DNA of 50,567 nucleotides from Balneolaceae bacterium (GTDB lineage: Bacteria > Bacteroidota > Rhodothermia > Balneolales > Balneolaceae). The position numbers and the translations under genes were made by a program. The DNA lies in contig VEMX01000065.1 of assembly GCA_009711805.1 (NCBI GenBank), forward strand, positions 1 through 50,567, written 5' to 3'. Under the pieces are notes generated by a model, which saw only the letters and a list, made by a program, of their open reading frames with translations, made no database searches and was not told where the DNA came from. Below are positions 1 to 8,146 of this stretch, in pieces; the first letter of the stretch is position 1; the number at the start of each line of letters is the position of its first letter.

Positions 1-51
1 ATAGGTAATGAGCTGGTCAAGGACTTGTTGAGAGATATCAGGAAAGGTTAA
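1..51 (+). CDS. C-terminal end of an unidentified gene (partial)
   Basis: Frame 1 is open from the left edge and ends at a TAA at 49-51, giving a 16-residue tail (IGNELVKDLLRDIRKG). The other two plus-strand frames hit stops within the first few bases. The charged tail matches no family I can name and does not resemble the end of the PilV-like protein encoded at 2034. An 87-bp gap follows before the pilin-like gene at 139, so it may or may not belong to the same operon. Confidence 0.3.
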   Translation: MGNELVKDLLRDIRKG

Positions 52-138
52 TTTGGCCATGAGTTTTTGATGAAAAATACGAAACTCTAATCTTTATACC
101 CTAATTATTTAGTGGTAATAACACTAGGAGCATATACA

Positions 139-732
139 ATGAATTTTGGCATACTAATTAGTTATGTAATTGCGGGAATCTTAACGATTTCGATACTCAC
201 CGTGAGTTATAATATGTCGTATAATGCTACAGAGATGACGACAACGCAAATCAAGAAAGTCCATTCAAGGGCGGTCAATGATATTCTTACATTTGACATC
301 CCCAAAATAGGCTATCAATACAAGAGTACTTTAAGCACGAAGTTTGCAACAGCTGACAGTTCAGAAATTACTTTCTACGCCAACCTGGATAATAGTTTAG
401 ATAAGAGTGTGGAGACTATTACCTGGAAGTATACCGATCTGCCCTCTCCCGATTCAAAAAACCCGAACGACAATATTTTAAAGCGAACCGTAGATGGTGA
501 TGTTACAAATATTGAACTGGGTGTAACAAAATTTGAAATCCGATACTATGATGAACATGGAGGCAGTACACCAATGTCTACTCCTGTTAGTTCCTCCGAT
601 TTCGATAGTATAAAACAGATTGAAATAGAAATGGTTTTAGAAAGTAGTTACGAGGTCAATTACAGGGCTGGTCAAGAGAACTACGTCCAAACTACCTGGG
701 TAAAACGGTTTTCTCCCGTTAACCTCAGGTAA
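139..732 (+). CDS. PilW/GspJ-like minor pilin (copy 1)
   Basis: A 197-residue protein with one N-terminal hydrophobic helix (about residues 4-24) and a polar, beta-rich remainder. After the helix comes the segment ILTFDIPKIGY, which matches the D-x-x-x-x-GY signature of PilW/GspJ-type minor pilins. The protein at 2456 is a clear paralog with the same layout (NDMNRIGY, TVRWY/TITWKY, and a final VWKR/WVKR-F-P-N-L end). Minor pilins sit at the tip of type IV pili or type II pseudopili. There is no classical prepilin leader (G|FTLIE); the protein begins almost directly with its membrane helix. The ATG at 139 is preferred to the GTG at 112 because AGGAG at 126-130 is 8 bp upstream of it and because it aligns with the paralog's start. 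A TadE/G-like assignment is the alternative. Confidence 0.65.
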   Translation: MNFGILISYVIAGILTISILTVSYNMSYNATEMTTTQIKKVHSRAVNDILTFDIPKIGYQYKSTLSTKFATADSSEITFYANLDNSLDKSVETITWKYTDLPSPDSKNPNDNILKRTVDGDVTNIELGVTKFEIRYYDEHGGSTPMSTPVSSSDFDSIKQIEIEMVLESSYEVNYRAGQENYVQTTWVKRFSPVNLR

Positions 733-751
733 TTAATAAACCTATATTACT

Positions 752-1882
752 ATGGGAAGAGCAACAATTATTATAGCAACGGGAGCCATACTGGTTCTTG
801 GAATTCTTCAAATGGGAATGAATACAACCCGCAAGAGTATTGCGGAAGGTTCAGCCAGCTATGCGAACAACGTCCAAGTTCGTAATACTGCATTTACTGC
901 TTCTCAAATTGCCATGGAAAGAATCAACGAAAGTGCTGGTACATGGCATCCTACCGAAGGTTCACCCTGGTATGAGGAAATCGAAGGATACAATATCTCC
1001 CTTTACTATGAATTACTTCCCACATCAGCTTCTGGAGCCTTTTCTTCTCTGGAAGAAGATACCGTAATCATCCATACCGTTTCATACTACCTCAACTCGT
1101 TAACCGAACAGCAAGACTCTGTTGAACTTATAAATACATATACTAAAACGGCCCTTCATTTTGTACCAGAGTTCAAGTCGGCGCTTTCTTTTGCTACTGA
1201 TGACTTCACATTCTCGGTAGGAGGAAGCTCAAGTATTTCCGGGAATCCCCCTTCAGGATCATCTTGTGAGACAAAACCAGCCATTACCGTTATGGACGAT
1301 GGCTCCTTAATCAACGACGACTATAATGAAGTAACAAATGCGGACCCGTCAAGCACCCACTTTGAAAGTGACAGCACGGATGTGGCCATTGATCCTGAAT
1401 TAACGTATTCACCGGTAGATGAACTTATAGCTCGTTTATCCGAAATGGATGGTACCATAAGTATTTCAGGAAACTATAAAGGCACCATGGGTTCTGAAGA
1501 AAGTCCCGGAGTTTTCTTTGTAGAAGAAGATGCTAAATTGACGGGAGGTATTTCTGACGGTTATGGAATAATGGTGGTACGATCGGGAGGAGAGTTAGCC
1601 TATGACTCTTCAGGTGTTGAGCTTGATATTGCAGGTAACTTCACTTTTAACGGCTTAGTTGTATTTGAGGATGCCTACGAGCTCAAAGGCCGGGGTACAC
1701 CAACCATTAATGGTTCTGTTTTGGTTGGGCATACAGAGGATTCCTCATCCGGAACCATTAATGTAGACATGAGCGGTAATATAGCACTTCAATATGATTG
1801 TACCGCTGAAAAATATGCACAGCTTGCCTCAGCAAATCTACTGGATCAAAACAGGTATAAGCGATTAAGTACTTATGAGTAG
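752..1882 (+). CDS. PilX-like pilus assembly protein (copy 1)
   Basis: A 376-residue protein 19 bp after the PilW-like gene. Residues 4-22 form a membrane helix (MGRATIIIATGAILVLGI), followed by a PilX-N-like stretch with NNVQVRNTAFTASQIAMERI. The C-terminal half contains hydrophobic rungs separated by glycine and asparagine (ISGNYKG, ITGN-like LDIAGNFTFNGLVVFEDA, TINGSVLVGH), the beta-helix-like layout common at the C-terminus of PilX-type proteins. One cysteine pair (about residues 170 and 348) could form a disulfide. Its paralog is the gene at 3055, which shares the MGRA start and N-terminal organisation. The role, anchoring or capping a type IV-pilus-like fibre, is inferred from family and position. 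Confidence 0.6.
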   Translation: MGRATIIIATGAILVLGILQMGMNTTRKSIAEGSASYANNVQVRNTAFTASQIAMERINESAGTWHPTEGSPWYEEIEGYNISLYYELLPTSASGAFSSLEEDTVIIHTVSYYLNSLTEQQDSVELINTYTKTALHFVPEFKSALSFATDDFTFSVGGSSSISGNPPSGSSCETKPAITVMDDGSLINDDYNEVTNADPSSTHFESDSTDVAIDPELTYSPVDELIARLSEMDGTISISGNYKGTMGSEESPGVFFVEEDAKLTGGISDGYGIMVVRSGGELAYDSSGVELDIAGNFTFNGLVVFEDAYELKGRGTPTINGSVLVGHTEDSSSGTINVDMSGNIALQYDCTAEKYAQLASANLLDQNRYKRLSTYE

Positions 1883-2033
1883 ATTTTATACCCTCTCAAA
1901 AATCATCTAAGCACTGATTTTCATCTCTTTATTAAGATCCTCTTACATACTTTATTTTTTTTTAATGTAACAAACACTCATTCAGAACTCTTTTAGATTA
2001 GAGGCATCTAACAATTTTATACTTTAGATCTGT

Positions 2034-2456
2034 ATGAGTAATTACTCTGATATTTTATATCTAACGGTAGCAATGGTGGTATTTTCTATTTTAACCATCA
2101 ATACAGCCCGCAGTTTTCAATTTACCGCAGATACCTTAGTTCGAGCCGATCTTGAATATCGAGCTACTGCTATTGCACAAGATGAGATTGATCAGATTCG
2201 CTGGGAAACAGACGAGAATAAGTTAGATCCCGAGCATGATGATTATCTTTTTGATTCCTATCCCCAAAACCAGGCCATAACCTATGGTAATGAGAATGAA
2301 TATTCGGAAACCTTTAAGGTAAATGGAAAATCAACCCTTATTGAAAATACCTCAAGCATGAAGAGGTATAAAGTTACTATTACTACAACCAGTAATTCCA
2401 TCGACCCTAAAGTTGAAGTCTCACTGGAATTTATAAAATCATATATGCAAGAATAA
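2034..2456 (+). CDS. PilV/GspI-like minor pilin
   Basis: A 140-residue protein with an N-terminal hydrophobic helix at about residues 7-25, then a segment RATAIAQDEIDQIRWE that resembles the A-x-x-x-AQ-x-x-(D/E)-x-IR pattern of PilV/GspI minor pilins. It starts the second pilin module (V-W-X order, as in many type IV pilus minor-pilin operons). Its TAA overlaps the ATG of the PilW-like gene (TAATG), so the two are translationally coupled. It lacks a recognisable prepilin-peptidase site. The first module in this window has no visible PilV partner, unless it lies beyond the left edge. Function is inferred from order and weak motif similarity. Confidence 0.55.
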   Translation: MSNYSDILYLTVAMVVFSILTINTARSFQFTADTLVRADLEYRATAIAQDEIDQIRWETDENKLDPEHDDYLFDSYPQNQAITYGNENEYSETFKVNGKSTLIENTSSMKRYKVTITTTSNSIDPKVEVSLEFIKSYMQE

Positions 2457-3037
2457 TGAATGTAGGAATTGTAACAAGTTTTATAGTTGCTGGTCTCATG
2501 ATATTATCAATCATGGCCTTTAATCACTCTATATATACCTCCTCTGCAGAAACAACGATTACCACTATAAACCAAAACAATCTTGATAACCTGACAGAAA
2601 TTATTAGTAATGACATGAACAGGATTGGTTATAAAACAGGGTCTTCTGATAATTTTAATCATATCTATAGCCAGGATGTTGAGTTCCAGGGTGATATTTA
2701 TGACAACGACTCCCATGCTGTAACCACGGTCAGATGGTATCTTGACACATCCGATTCGGTGTCTACTACCACAAACTCAAATGATGTGTACTTAAAACGT
2801 ACCGGGCCAACCTCAGATGGCAGTATTTCCACATTAAAATATCCAGTTACTCATTTCGAATTAAAATATTTTGCAGGTGATGGAACTGAAACAACCAATA
2901 CCATCAATGTAAAAAGCATACAGGTTGAAGTTGTTATGGAATCCGGTGAGTACCATACCACAAGATCGGATGGTAAGAAACAATATCACCGAACAGTGTG
3001 GAAACGAACCTTCGTCCCTAATAACCTCAATTTCTAA
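2456..3037 (+). CDS. PilW/GspJ-like minor pilin (copy 2)
   Basis: A 193-residue paralog of the protein encoded at 139. It has an N-terminal membrane helix (residues 4-22), the NDMNRIGYKTG segment typical of PilW/GspJ proteins, and a beta-rich C-terminal domain ending in VWKRTFVPNNLNF, which mirrors the end of copy 1. Its start codon overlaps the stop of the PilV-like gene, so the reading frame is coupled to it. The PilX-like gene follows after 17 bp. Duplication of the W-X pair suggests either two alternative pilus tips or one tip complex with two W/X pairs. Confidence 0.65.
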   Translation: MNVGIVTSFIVAGLMILSIMAFNHSIYTSSAETTITTINQNNLDNLTEIISNDMNRIGYKTGSSDNFNHIYSQDVEFQGDIYDNDSHAVTTVRWYLDTSDSVSTTTNSNDVYLKRTGPTSDGSISTLKYPVTHFELKYFAGDGTETTNTINVKSIQVEVVMESGEYHTTRSDGKKQYHRTVWKRTFVPNNLNF

Positions 3038-3054
3038 ATTACAGGTATAGAATC

Positions 3055-4398
3055 ATGGGAAGAGCAATGCTACTTATTGTAACCGGGATGGTTGTAATTA
3101 CCGGAATTATTCAAGCTAATAACAATAGAAGAACGGCTATACTACCAGAACGATCCCAAGACTATTTTTATGAACAACAAGCAAGAAATGAATCCATAAG
3201 CTTAGTTGATAATGCCATTGAGTATTTAAAGAATGATAACGAATGGGAAGATTCCATAAGCACAGGTGAGCACTTTCAGGGATCTGGAAAACTATACAGC
3301 TACAGCTCCACCACTGTCCCGGATTCTATTAACCATAGTGTAGATCAATGGAATCAATATCGAGTCCTTTTATTCAGCACATCCGAATACAAAGGATATT
3401 CGGTGCAAACCGAGGTTTTAATGCAGCGTGATTCTTTTTCTAAATATTCCTACTTCACTGAATCAGAACTATCCAGCGGAGGAAATTCCATTTATTGGTA
3501 TACCGACGATGAGGTAACAGGCCCTGTTCACACCAATGGCACCTTTAAAATAGCAGGTACCCCAACCTTCCATGGCTTTGTTACAAGCCCAAATATGTAC
3601 GACTCTACATCAAGCAGCTCTAGTCCAAATCTTTATGGGGGGTCTGATTTTAATGCTCCTGAAAATAACAGTCTGCTTAATAGCAATGTAAATCAACAAG
3701 TTCAGAACCTTTCTTCTCAAGCATCTTCTGGAGGATTAAGATTTAACGAGCATAAAAAGCTTGAGTTTTATGTAGATGGAGATGATGGATATGTGCGCAC
3801 AAAATCAGTTCAAACCTATTCATGTGGGTATTATTACACCGAGACCTGTTACAGCTTTGCTACAGAATCAGATGATGATTCCTACCGTTTAAGTGACTAC
3901 AATGGCATTATAAGTGTTGATGGGCAAACTTTTGTTGACGGTACTGTAAAAGGGGAAGCAACGGTACATTCAACAAGTAAAATCCATATTATGGGAGATA
4001 TTCAGTACAATACAGACCCTCTTACCGACTCTAACTCCACAGACATTTTGGGTTTGGTAAGTGAAACTGATGTTGAAATTGATGAAGATGCACATACTGC
4101 TTCAGGATCTTCAGATATCGACATACAAGCTACAATCATGGCCCTTGATACCTCTTTTGGAGTCGAAGATTATTCATCTTCCGGTTTCAGAGGAAACATA
4201 AATTTGTTAGGAGGGATTATTCAGGTTCAAAGAGGAGCTGTAGGCACCTTTGGCGGATATTATGGGCAAACTGGTTACTCAAAAAATTATGTGTACGACA
4301 CTCGCCTTAGAGGCATGACCCCCCCACTTTTCCCAAGAGAAAGTATCTTCTCTATTGTGTATTGGAAAGACAAAGTAGTTAGCACCCCAGACAGTTAA
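3055..4398 (+). CDS. PilX-like / DUF4900-type pilus protein (copy 2)
   Basis: A 447-residue protein starting MGRAMLLIVTG with one N-terminal membrane helix, paralogous at the N-terminus to the gene at 752 but longer. The middle contains GPVHTNGTFKIAGTPTFHG, which strongly resembles the GPVHTNG repeat region of DUF4900-type proteins found beside type IV pilus genes. The last 100 residues have a rung-like pattern and a YDTRLRGMTPPLFPRE segment also typical of that group. Two close cysteines (CGYYYTETC) may form a disulfide. Likely a large minor pilin or pilus-tip protein exposed outside the cell. It ends 7 bp before the small secreted protein at 4406, so that gene is probably co-transcribed. 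Confidence 0.65.
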   Translation: MGRAMLLIVTGMVVITGIIQANNNRRTAILPERSQDYFYEQQARNESISLVDNAIEYLKNDNEWEDSISTGEHFQGSGKLYSYSSTTVPDSINHSVDQWNQYRVLLFSTSEYKGYSVQTEVLMQRDSFSKYSYFTESELSSGGNSIYWYTDDEVTGPVHTNGTFKIAGTPTFHGFVTSPNMYDSTSSSSSPNLYGGSDFNAPENNSLLNSNVNQQVQNLSSQASSGGLRFNEHKKLEFYVDGDDGYVRTKSVQTYSCGYYYTETCYSFATESDDDSYRLSDYNGIISVDGQTFVDGTVKGEATVHSTSKIHIMGDIQYNTDPLTDSNSTDILGLVSETDVEIDEDAHTASGSSDIDIQATIMALDTSFGVEDYSSSGFRGNINLLGGIIQVQRGAVGTFGGYYGQTGYSKNYVYDTRLRGMTPPLFPRESIFSIVYWKDKVVSTPDS

Positions 4399-4405
4399 TT
4401 TATTT

Positions 4406-4792
4406 ATGATTAAAAAAGTAGCCTTCTTCTGTATCATCTGTATAGCTTCAGGAAATGCGTTGGCACAAACCTCCATCACCTTTAATCTTAATATGAAGCC
4501 TATGCTGGAAGACAGCTCATTCATTCCGGGAAAGGATCTTCTCAAGATAAATGGCAACCTCTACCCTCTTGGCCGTGGAAAAGATAAAATACTCAAAGAC
4601 CGCTCTCCTATCGATAGTGTATACTCTGTCGAAATTTCTTTTCCATCCCGCTATGAAGGTGAGAAGCTTACCTACAATTTCTACATTGTTAAACCAAAAA
4701 AAACAATACGGGAAATCAGACCACGTATTCTTGTGCTCAGTAATAGAGATACAGTTCTTCCCCCCATTATTTTCAATGCATTTGCCTGGTAG
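4406..4792 (+). CDS. Small secreted protein with a CBM-like beta-sandwich
   Basis: A 128-residue protein with a clear signal peptide (cleavage likely after ALA in GNALAQ, near residue 20). The mature part begins TSITFNLNMKPMLEDSSFIPG followed by a short NGNLYPLG segment. This is reminiscent of the V-x-F-x-VNM ... F-x-P ... G-x-F/L-N pattern of small CBM20/48-like or starch-binding-fold modules in Bacteroidota, but the match is by eye and weak. It sits directly behind the second pilin module and ahead of the DUF4402 block, so it may be a secreted accessory of either appendage. No catalytic residues are evident. Confidence 0.45.
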   Translation: MIKKVAFFCIICIASGNALAQTSITFNLNMKPMLEDSSFIPGKDLLKINGNLYPLGRGKDKILKDRSPIDSVYSVEISFPSRYEGEKLTYNFYIVKPKKTIREIRPRILVLSNRDTVLPPIIFNAFAW

Positions 4793-4971
4793 CATATCTA
4801 TATTAGATTCCATTAAATAAGTGTTTCTTGTTGAATGGAATATTTAAAAAATACATTTGATTATTAACTCATACACCTGAATGTTAACGGCGGCCAGCGT
4901 TATTCTAATTAAGAAATATTAACTGGTTTAATCGGTGAATAAATAAGAGCTTTAAATAAAAAGGTTTCGTT
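4793..4971. promoter_or_regulatory. Intergenic gap between pilin and DUF4402 blocks
   Basis: This 179-bp AT-rich stretch separates the pilin-like operon from the DUF4402 operon and is the natural place for an end of one transcript and start of the next. It holds an 8-bp inverted repeat (ATTCCATT near 4810 and AATGGAAT near 4836) with a long loop. That could be a weak terminator or a protein-binding site. I see no convincing promoter boxes. Confidence 0.3.
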
Positions 4972-5466
4972 GTGAAAAGAATATCATTCCTTTTTCTGCT
5001 GATTATCTCTTTTGCTGTTAGCTCCCATGCTCAGGAAATAAGTGGTATGAATATTGAAGTAACGGCAAATGTGATAGAATCTATTGAGCTCACCACTTTG
5101 CAGAATATGCAATTTGATGATATCCAACCCGGGCAAGAAGAACTCTCTATTAGCCCTATTCTCGACCCCAACGCAGGTCGCATGGTAGCCAAAGGAATAC
5201 CAGATGCTCGAATAAGACTCAGTTACCTAAAAGAATGGACCCTTACCAACGACAGAGACAATAGTACCCTTACATTTTACTATCAGCTGTCAGGCAATGA
5301 TCTTGAAAACCAAAGCAATTCAGAATTATTACAAGCCAACAACCGGAATCTTCAGTTTAATTCAGAAGGAGAATACTTCATATGGATTGGAGGTAGTGTA
5401 AATATCTCAAATGCTCAGCCTGGTAATTATGAAGGTGAATTCACTATAGAAATAGAATATATTTAA
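4972..5466 (+). CDS. DUF4402-type secreted subunit (divergent), candidate fimbrial minor subunit
   Basis: A 164-residue exported protein (signal peptide ending SSHAQ, cleavage near residue 21). The mature part has the IEVTANVIESIEL start and QFDDIQPG segment that correspond to the N-terminal strand and LxFG-x-(I/V)-x-(P/G) region of DUF4402 beta-sandwich proteins. It ends with PGNYEGEFTIEIEYI. This alternating hydrophobic terminal strand with a penultimate tyrosine parallels chaperone-usher pilus subunits. It is the first of four similar genes ahead of a PapD-like chaperone. The start is GTG, with AAGG about 7 bp upstream. It is the most divergent of the four, so it may be a tip or adaptor subunit (inference). 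Confidence 0.6.
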   Translation: MKRISFLFLLIISFAVSSHAQEISGMNIEVTANVIESIELTTLQNMQFDDIQPGQEELSISPILDPNAGRMVAKGIPDARIRLSYLKEWTLTNDRDNSTLTFYYQLSGNDLENQSNSELLQANNRNLQFNSEGEYFIWIGGSVNISNAQPGNYEGEFTIEIEYI

Positions 5467-5480
5467 CAAGCAGGGTTCCC

Positions 5481-6032
5481 ATGCTTCGACTCACCGCTTA
5501 TTTTTTTATTCTGCTCGCTTGCCTCTTTGATGAAGTTAATGCACAGGAAGTAAATTTTGGCCAATACGCCACCGAAGACATCATATTAACCAATATTGGG
5601 TCAAATTCTTCGCTCGACTTTGGACAAATCCTCTCTGGTCAGGGACTCACTCAGATAGCACTCTCAGATCCCGAAGTTGTTGTTTACAGTATACAGGCAG
5701 AGGCTGATAAAGATATATTTCTCACGCTATCAGCCCCCTCTAATTTACAACTTGATGCCAGTAACACAATACCTTTTACGTTACGAGCTGCTTATGCCAA
5801 CAAAGGCAATGATAACATAGCCCAGGCTGTATTAATAAGCGGAAGCTCTGCCCGATTTCCCGTTTTGGCAAGAGGCAATCAACCGCCGGGACCGCCGCCA
5901 GATCCAAAAGTTGAAGGAGATACTACACCTACTGCTACCGCTTACCTCTACCTTTATGGGGATCTCAGTGTTGGCAGCGTGGCATCAGGTGTTTATTCCG
6001 GCATCGTGAACATTACGGTCAGTTATGAATAA
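5481..6032 (+). CDS. DUF4402-type secreted subunit, candidate fimbrial minor subunit
   Basis: A 183-residue protein with a signal peptide ending in VNAQ (about residue 22). It contains SSLDFGQILSGQG, the LDFG region typical of DUF4402 proteins, and ends SGVYSGIVNITVSYE, again with tyrosine in the penultimate position. A proline-rich loop (NQPPGPPPDPK) interrupts the domain around residue 135-145. It is paralogous along its length to the next gene (both have AAY-N-G, AxxLY-x-YG and G-x-Y-x-G motifs). It lies 14 bp after the preceding subunit gene and 6 bp before the next. Likely role: a structural subunit delivered through the chaperone and usher encoded downstream. Confidence 0.6.
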   Translation: MLRLTAYFFILLACLFDEVNAQEVNFGQYATEDIILTNIGSNSSLDFGQILSGQGLTQIALSDPEVVVYSIQAEADKDIFLTLSAPSNLQLDASNTIPFTLRAAYANKGNDNIAQAVLISGSSARFPVLARGNQPPGPPPDPKVEGDTTPTATAYLYLYGDLSVGSVASGVYSGIVNITVSYE

Positions 6033-6038
6033 TACACT

Positions 6039-6557
6039 ATGAAAACCATTCTACTTAACATAGTACTTTTTCTTTCCATTGGTAGTGCAGATAGCTACGC
6101 CCAGTTTATTCACCTCCAAATAAATATAGAAACTGAAATGCGAGCTGATGTTATAGAAGAACTGGACTTTGGAACCGTAATCATTAACTCCGGACTTCGC
6201 CAAATAGACCGTGGAGACCCAAATATGGGAGTGTTCCAGCTTAGAGCATTAAAAAATCAAACACTTCTTGTTACTTTAAACAACCCTGAGCAACTGACTC
6301 ACTCCAATTTAAATGTGCCTGACTTAGTTCCTGTCAATCTTGAAGCAGCCTATAATAATACCGGTACCCAGAGTGCCAACAACGCAGTTCCGTTTGTAAA
6401 CAACCAAGCATCATTTAAACTAATAGGAACGGATGCTAACGACCCATCCAATCAATGGGAGTTTGCATATATTTTTATATATGGAGGGATAACCGTAGGA
6501 AATATTACCCCGGGAATGTATACCGGAACCCTTGTCATCGAGGTTGAATACCTTTAA
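6039..6557 (+). CDS. DUF4402-type secreted subunit, candidate fimbrial minor subunit
   Basis: A 172-residue exported protein (signal peptide ending SYAQ, near residue 22). The mature domain has EELDFGTVIINSG, the same LDFG signature as its neighbours, and closes with PGMYTGTLVIEVEYL, a terminal strand with penultimate tyrosine. It is a paralog of the gene immediately upstream. It is followed by an 88-bp gap that may carry a separate promoter for the next subunit. No cysteines are seen, so the fold would be stabilised by donor-strand complementation if it is a true fimbrial subunit (inference). Confidence 0.6.
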   Translation: MKTILLNIVLFLSIGSADSYAQFIHLQINIETEMRADVIEELDFGTVIINSGLRQIDRGDPNMGVFQLRALKNQTLLVTLNNPEQLTHSNLNVPDLVPVNLEAAYNNTGTQSANNAVPFVNNQASFKLIGTDANDPSNQWEFAYIFIYGGITVGNITPGMYTGTLVIEVEYL

Positions 6558-6645
6558 GCGTTACTTAAATGATTAAGAGACTCTAACTTTTTTAAGTTAA
6601 TTCATCAATGTATTTTTCATCCAAACATAAATAACTCAACTACCC

Positions 6646-7182
6646 ATGAAACGATTATTCTCTTTTTTAACAGCTCTTGTTTTAATTTCCGTTTTCAGCA
6701 TAGATGCTTTTGCGCAAGGTACCGACAATGATGCGATGACAGCTACAGCAAGTGTTATTGCTCCGGTAAATGTTACAGCCGGTACTACATTAGATTTCGG
6801 CGAAGTTGTGCCAAATGTAAATAAAACTGTAAACGTTAGTGGAAGTGGTAATGATGCTGATGTTGCTATAGGTGACTTTACTGTAACAGGTGAGACTGGA
6901 AACACAGTACAGCTTTCTTTTACTGCACTAAATGACCTTACGGATGGCGGCAGTAACACACTGACTATAGACTATAACAATACTAACTATGCAGCTTATT
7001 TCCCAAGCTCAGGTTCTTATGCTATTGACGGTACTGACTTTAACCCTTCATCTTCAACCCCAACAGTTACTTTAGTTGGTGGTTCTGTAGATGTATTAAT
7101 CGGTGGTGAAGCTCAACCAGGCGCCAGTCAAGCAGGCGGAACTTATACTGGTACTATTACACTGACTGCGACGTATAACTAA
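6646..7182 (+). CDS. DUF4402 secreted protein, candidate major fimbrial subunit
   Basis: A 178-residue protein, the most typical DUF4402 member of the set. It has a signal peptide ending DAFAQ (residue 24), then TATASVIAPVNVTAGTTLDFG, FTVTGETGNTVQLSF, and a GTYTGTITLTATYN end with penultimate tyrosine. The mature protein is rich in Thr, Gly, Asn, Ser and nearly devoid of Lys and Arg, as expected for an abundant surface polymer. It has its own 88-bp upstream gap and is followed by a perfect hairpin terminator, so it can be made in excess over the chaperone and usher. That layout is typical of a major pilin gene. The role as main shaft subunit is inference from composition and position. Confidence 0.7.
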   Translation: MKRLFSFLTALVLISVFSIDAFAQGTDNDAMTATASVIAPVNVTAGTTLDFGEVVPNVNKTVNVSGSGNDADVAIGDFTVTGETGNTVQLSFTALNDLTDGGSNTLTIDYNNTNYAAYFPSSGSYAIDGTDFNPSSSTPTVTLVGGSVDVLIGGEAQPGASQAGGTYTGTITLTATYN

Positions 7183-7207
7183 GCAGCGAGATTCAAAAAA
7201 TATTTCC

Positions 7208-7241
7208 ATAGCCAAGGATTTAAATCCTTGGCTATTTTTTT
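7208..7241 (+). terminator. Strong intrinsic terminator after candidate major subunit
   Basis: A perfect 28-bp palindrome at 7208-7235 (arm ATAGCCAAGGATTT) is followed by a run of seven T residues. It lies 25 bp after the stop of the DUF4402 gene and 87 bp before the chaperone start. It would limit read-through into chaperone and usher genes and so set subunit stoichiometry. Confidence 0.85.
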
Positions 7242-7321
7242 GATTTCGGAATAAATCTTAGTTCGTGGTTTTTATAATTAAAATTCTTAGGTTAGTTAAA
7301 AGAATAAATTATCCCAAATGT

Positions 7322-8146
7322 ATGCTTAAGAGACTTTTTGTTTCACTTTTTTTTCTTTTTTGTTCCGTCACTGCCCTTTACGCACAGATCACAATAGCAC
7401 CTATAATGCTATTTATCGATGATCAAGACCGCTTTGCCTCTTTGCTTATCATGAATGGATCCAGTGAAGTACAAGAAGTTACCATTGAATTCCCTTTCGG
7501 TTATCCATTAACAACTGATATGGGGGAGATAGAAATGGTATATGACGACTCCGTTACAGCAAATCGGCATGGAATAAGTGACAGAATAAGAGCATTTCCG
7601 AGAAATTTCACACTTCAACCTAATCAAAGACAAATAGTTCGATTAACTATTGCTCCGGGAAATTTTGAACCCGGCACCTACTGGTCCAGAATTAAAACCA
7701 CTTCTTCTCCCCAATCCCCCCCTATTGGAGAAACAGGCAATGACCAGGTAACCACTCAGATTACATACAACTTCGAGCAGATAACAACAGTTTTCTATAA
7801 AAAAGGCAACGTTACTACAGGATTGAACCTAATGGATATTTCTGCTGGGCAAAATGAAGATTTTATTTGGGTTAAAACTGATTTGGAACGAACAGGTAAT
7901 TCTCCATTCCTTGGAAGCGCCTATTTAACGGTTATAGATGACAATGGCAATGAAGTACTAAGTCGCAGAACTTCAGTATCTATTTATTTTGACTATACAC
8001 AAGCATTTAAAATACGACCAACTGAACTACCAGCAGGCGAATACCAGGCAGAAATCAGGTTTGTTTCTCAGCGGTCTGATATACCAGATACCGAGATAGT
8101 TGAGACAGAACCTGTGTCTCAGTCTATTACATTTACAGTAAGGTGA
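7322..8146 (+). CDS. PapD-like periplasmic fimbrial chaperone
   Basis: A 274-residue protein with a signal peptide ending LYAQ (near residue 22). The mature N-terminus ITIAPIMLFIDDQDRFASL matches the I-x-P-x-x-x-x-x-(D/E)-x-x-R-x-(A/G)-x-(L/V) start of archaic or spore-coat-U-type chaperones. The segment IRAFPRNFTLQPNQRQIVRL is the hallmark P-R-x-(F/V)-x-L-x-P-G-x-x-Q-x-(V/I)-R strand, and GTYWSRIK matches their G-E-Y-x-S-x-(L/I). Such chaperones fold and cap pilus subunits in the periplasm. The ATG at 7322 places the signal peptide at the very N-terminus; a GTG-type start further upstream (7265) would put a basic stretch ahead of it and is less likely. The stop overlaps the GTG of the usher by 4 bp, indicating coupling. 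Confidence 0.8.
   Translation: MLKRLFVSLFFLFCSVTALYAQITIAPIMLFIDDQDRFASLLIMNGSSEVQEVTIEFPFGYPLTTDMGEIEMVYDDSVTANRHGISDRIRAFPRNFTLQPNQRQIVRLTIAPGNFEPGTYWSRIKTTSSPQSPPIGETGNDQVTTQITYNFEQITTVFYKKGNVTTGLNLMDISAGQNEDFIWVKTDLERTGNSPFLGSAYLTVIDDNGNEVLSRRTSVSIYFDYTQAFKIRPTELPAGEYQAEIRFVSQRSDIPDTEIVETEPVSQSITFTVR

Noticed and set aside
1-51. Left-edge fragment as the missing PilV of the first pilin module
   Set aside because: Its charged tail does not resemble the end of the PilV-like protein at 2034, and 87 bp separate it from the PilW-like gene.
6636-6959. 107-residue open frame on the minus strand opposite the DUF4402 gene at 6646
   Set aside because: It mirrors a low-complexity Thr/Val-rich coding sequence, has no family features, and the plus-strand gene has a signal peptide and terminator.
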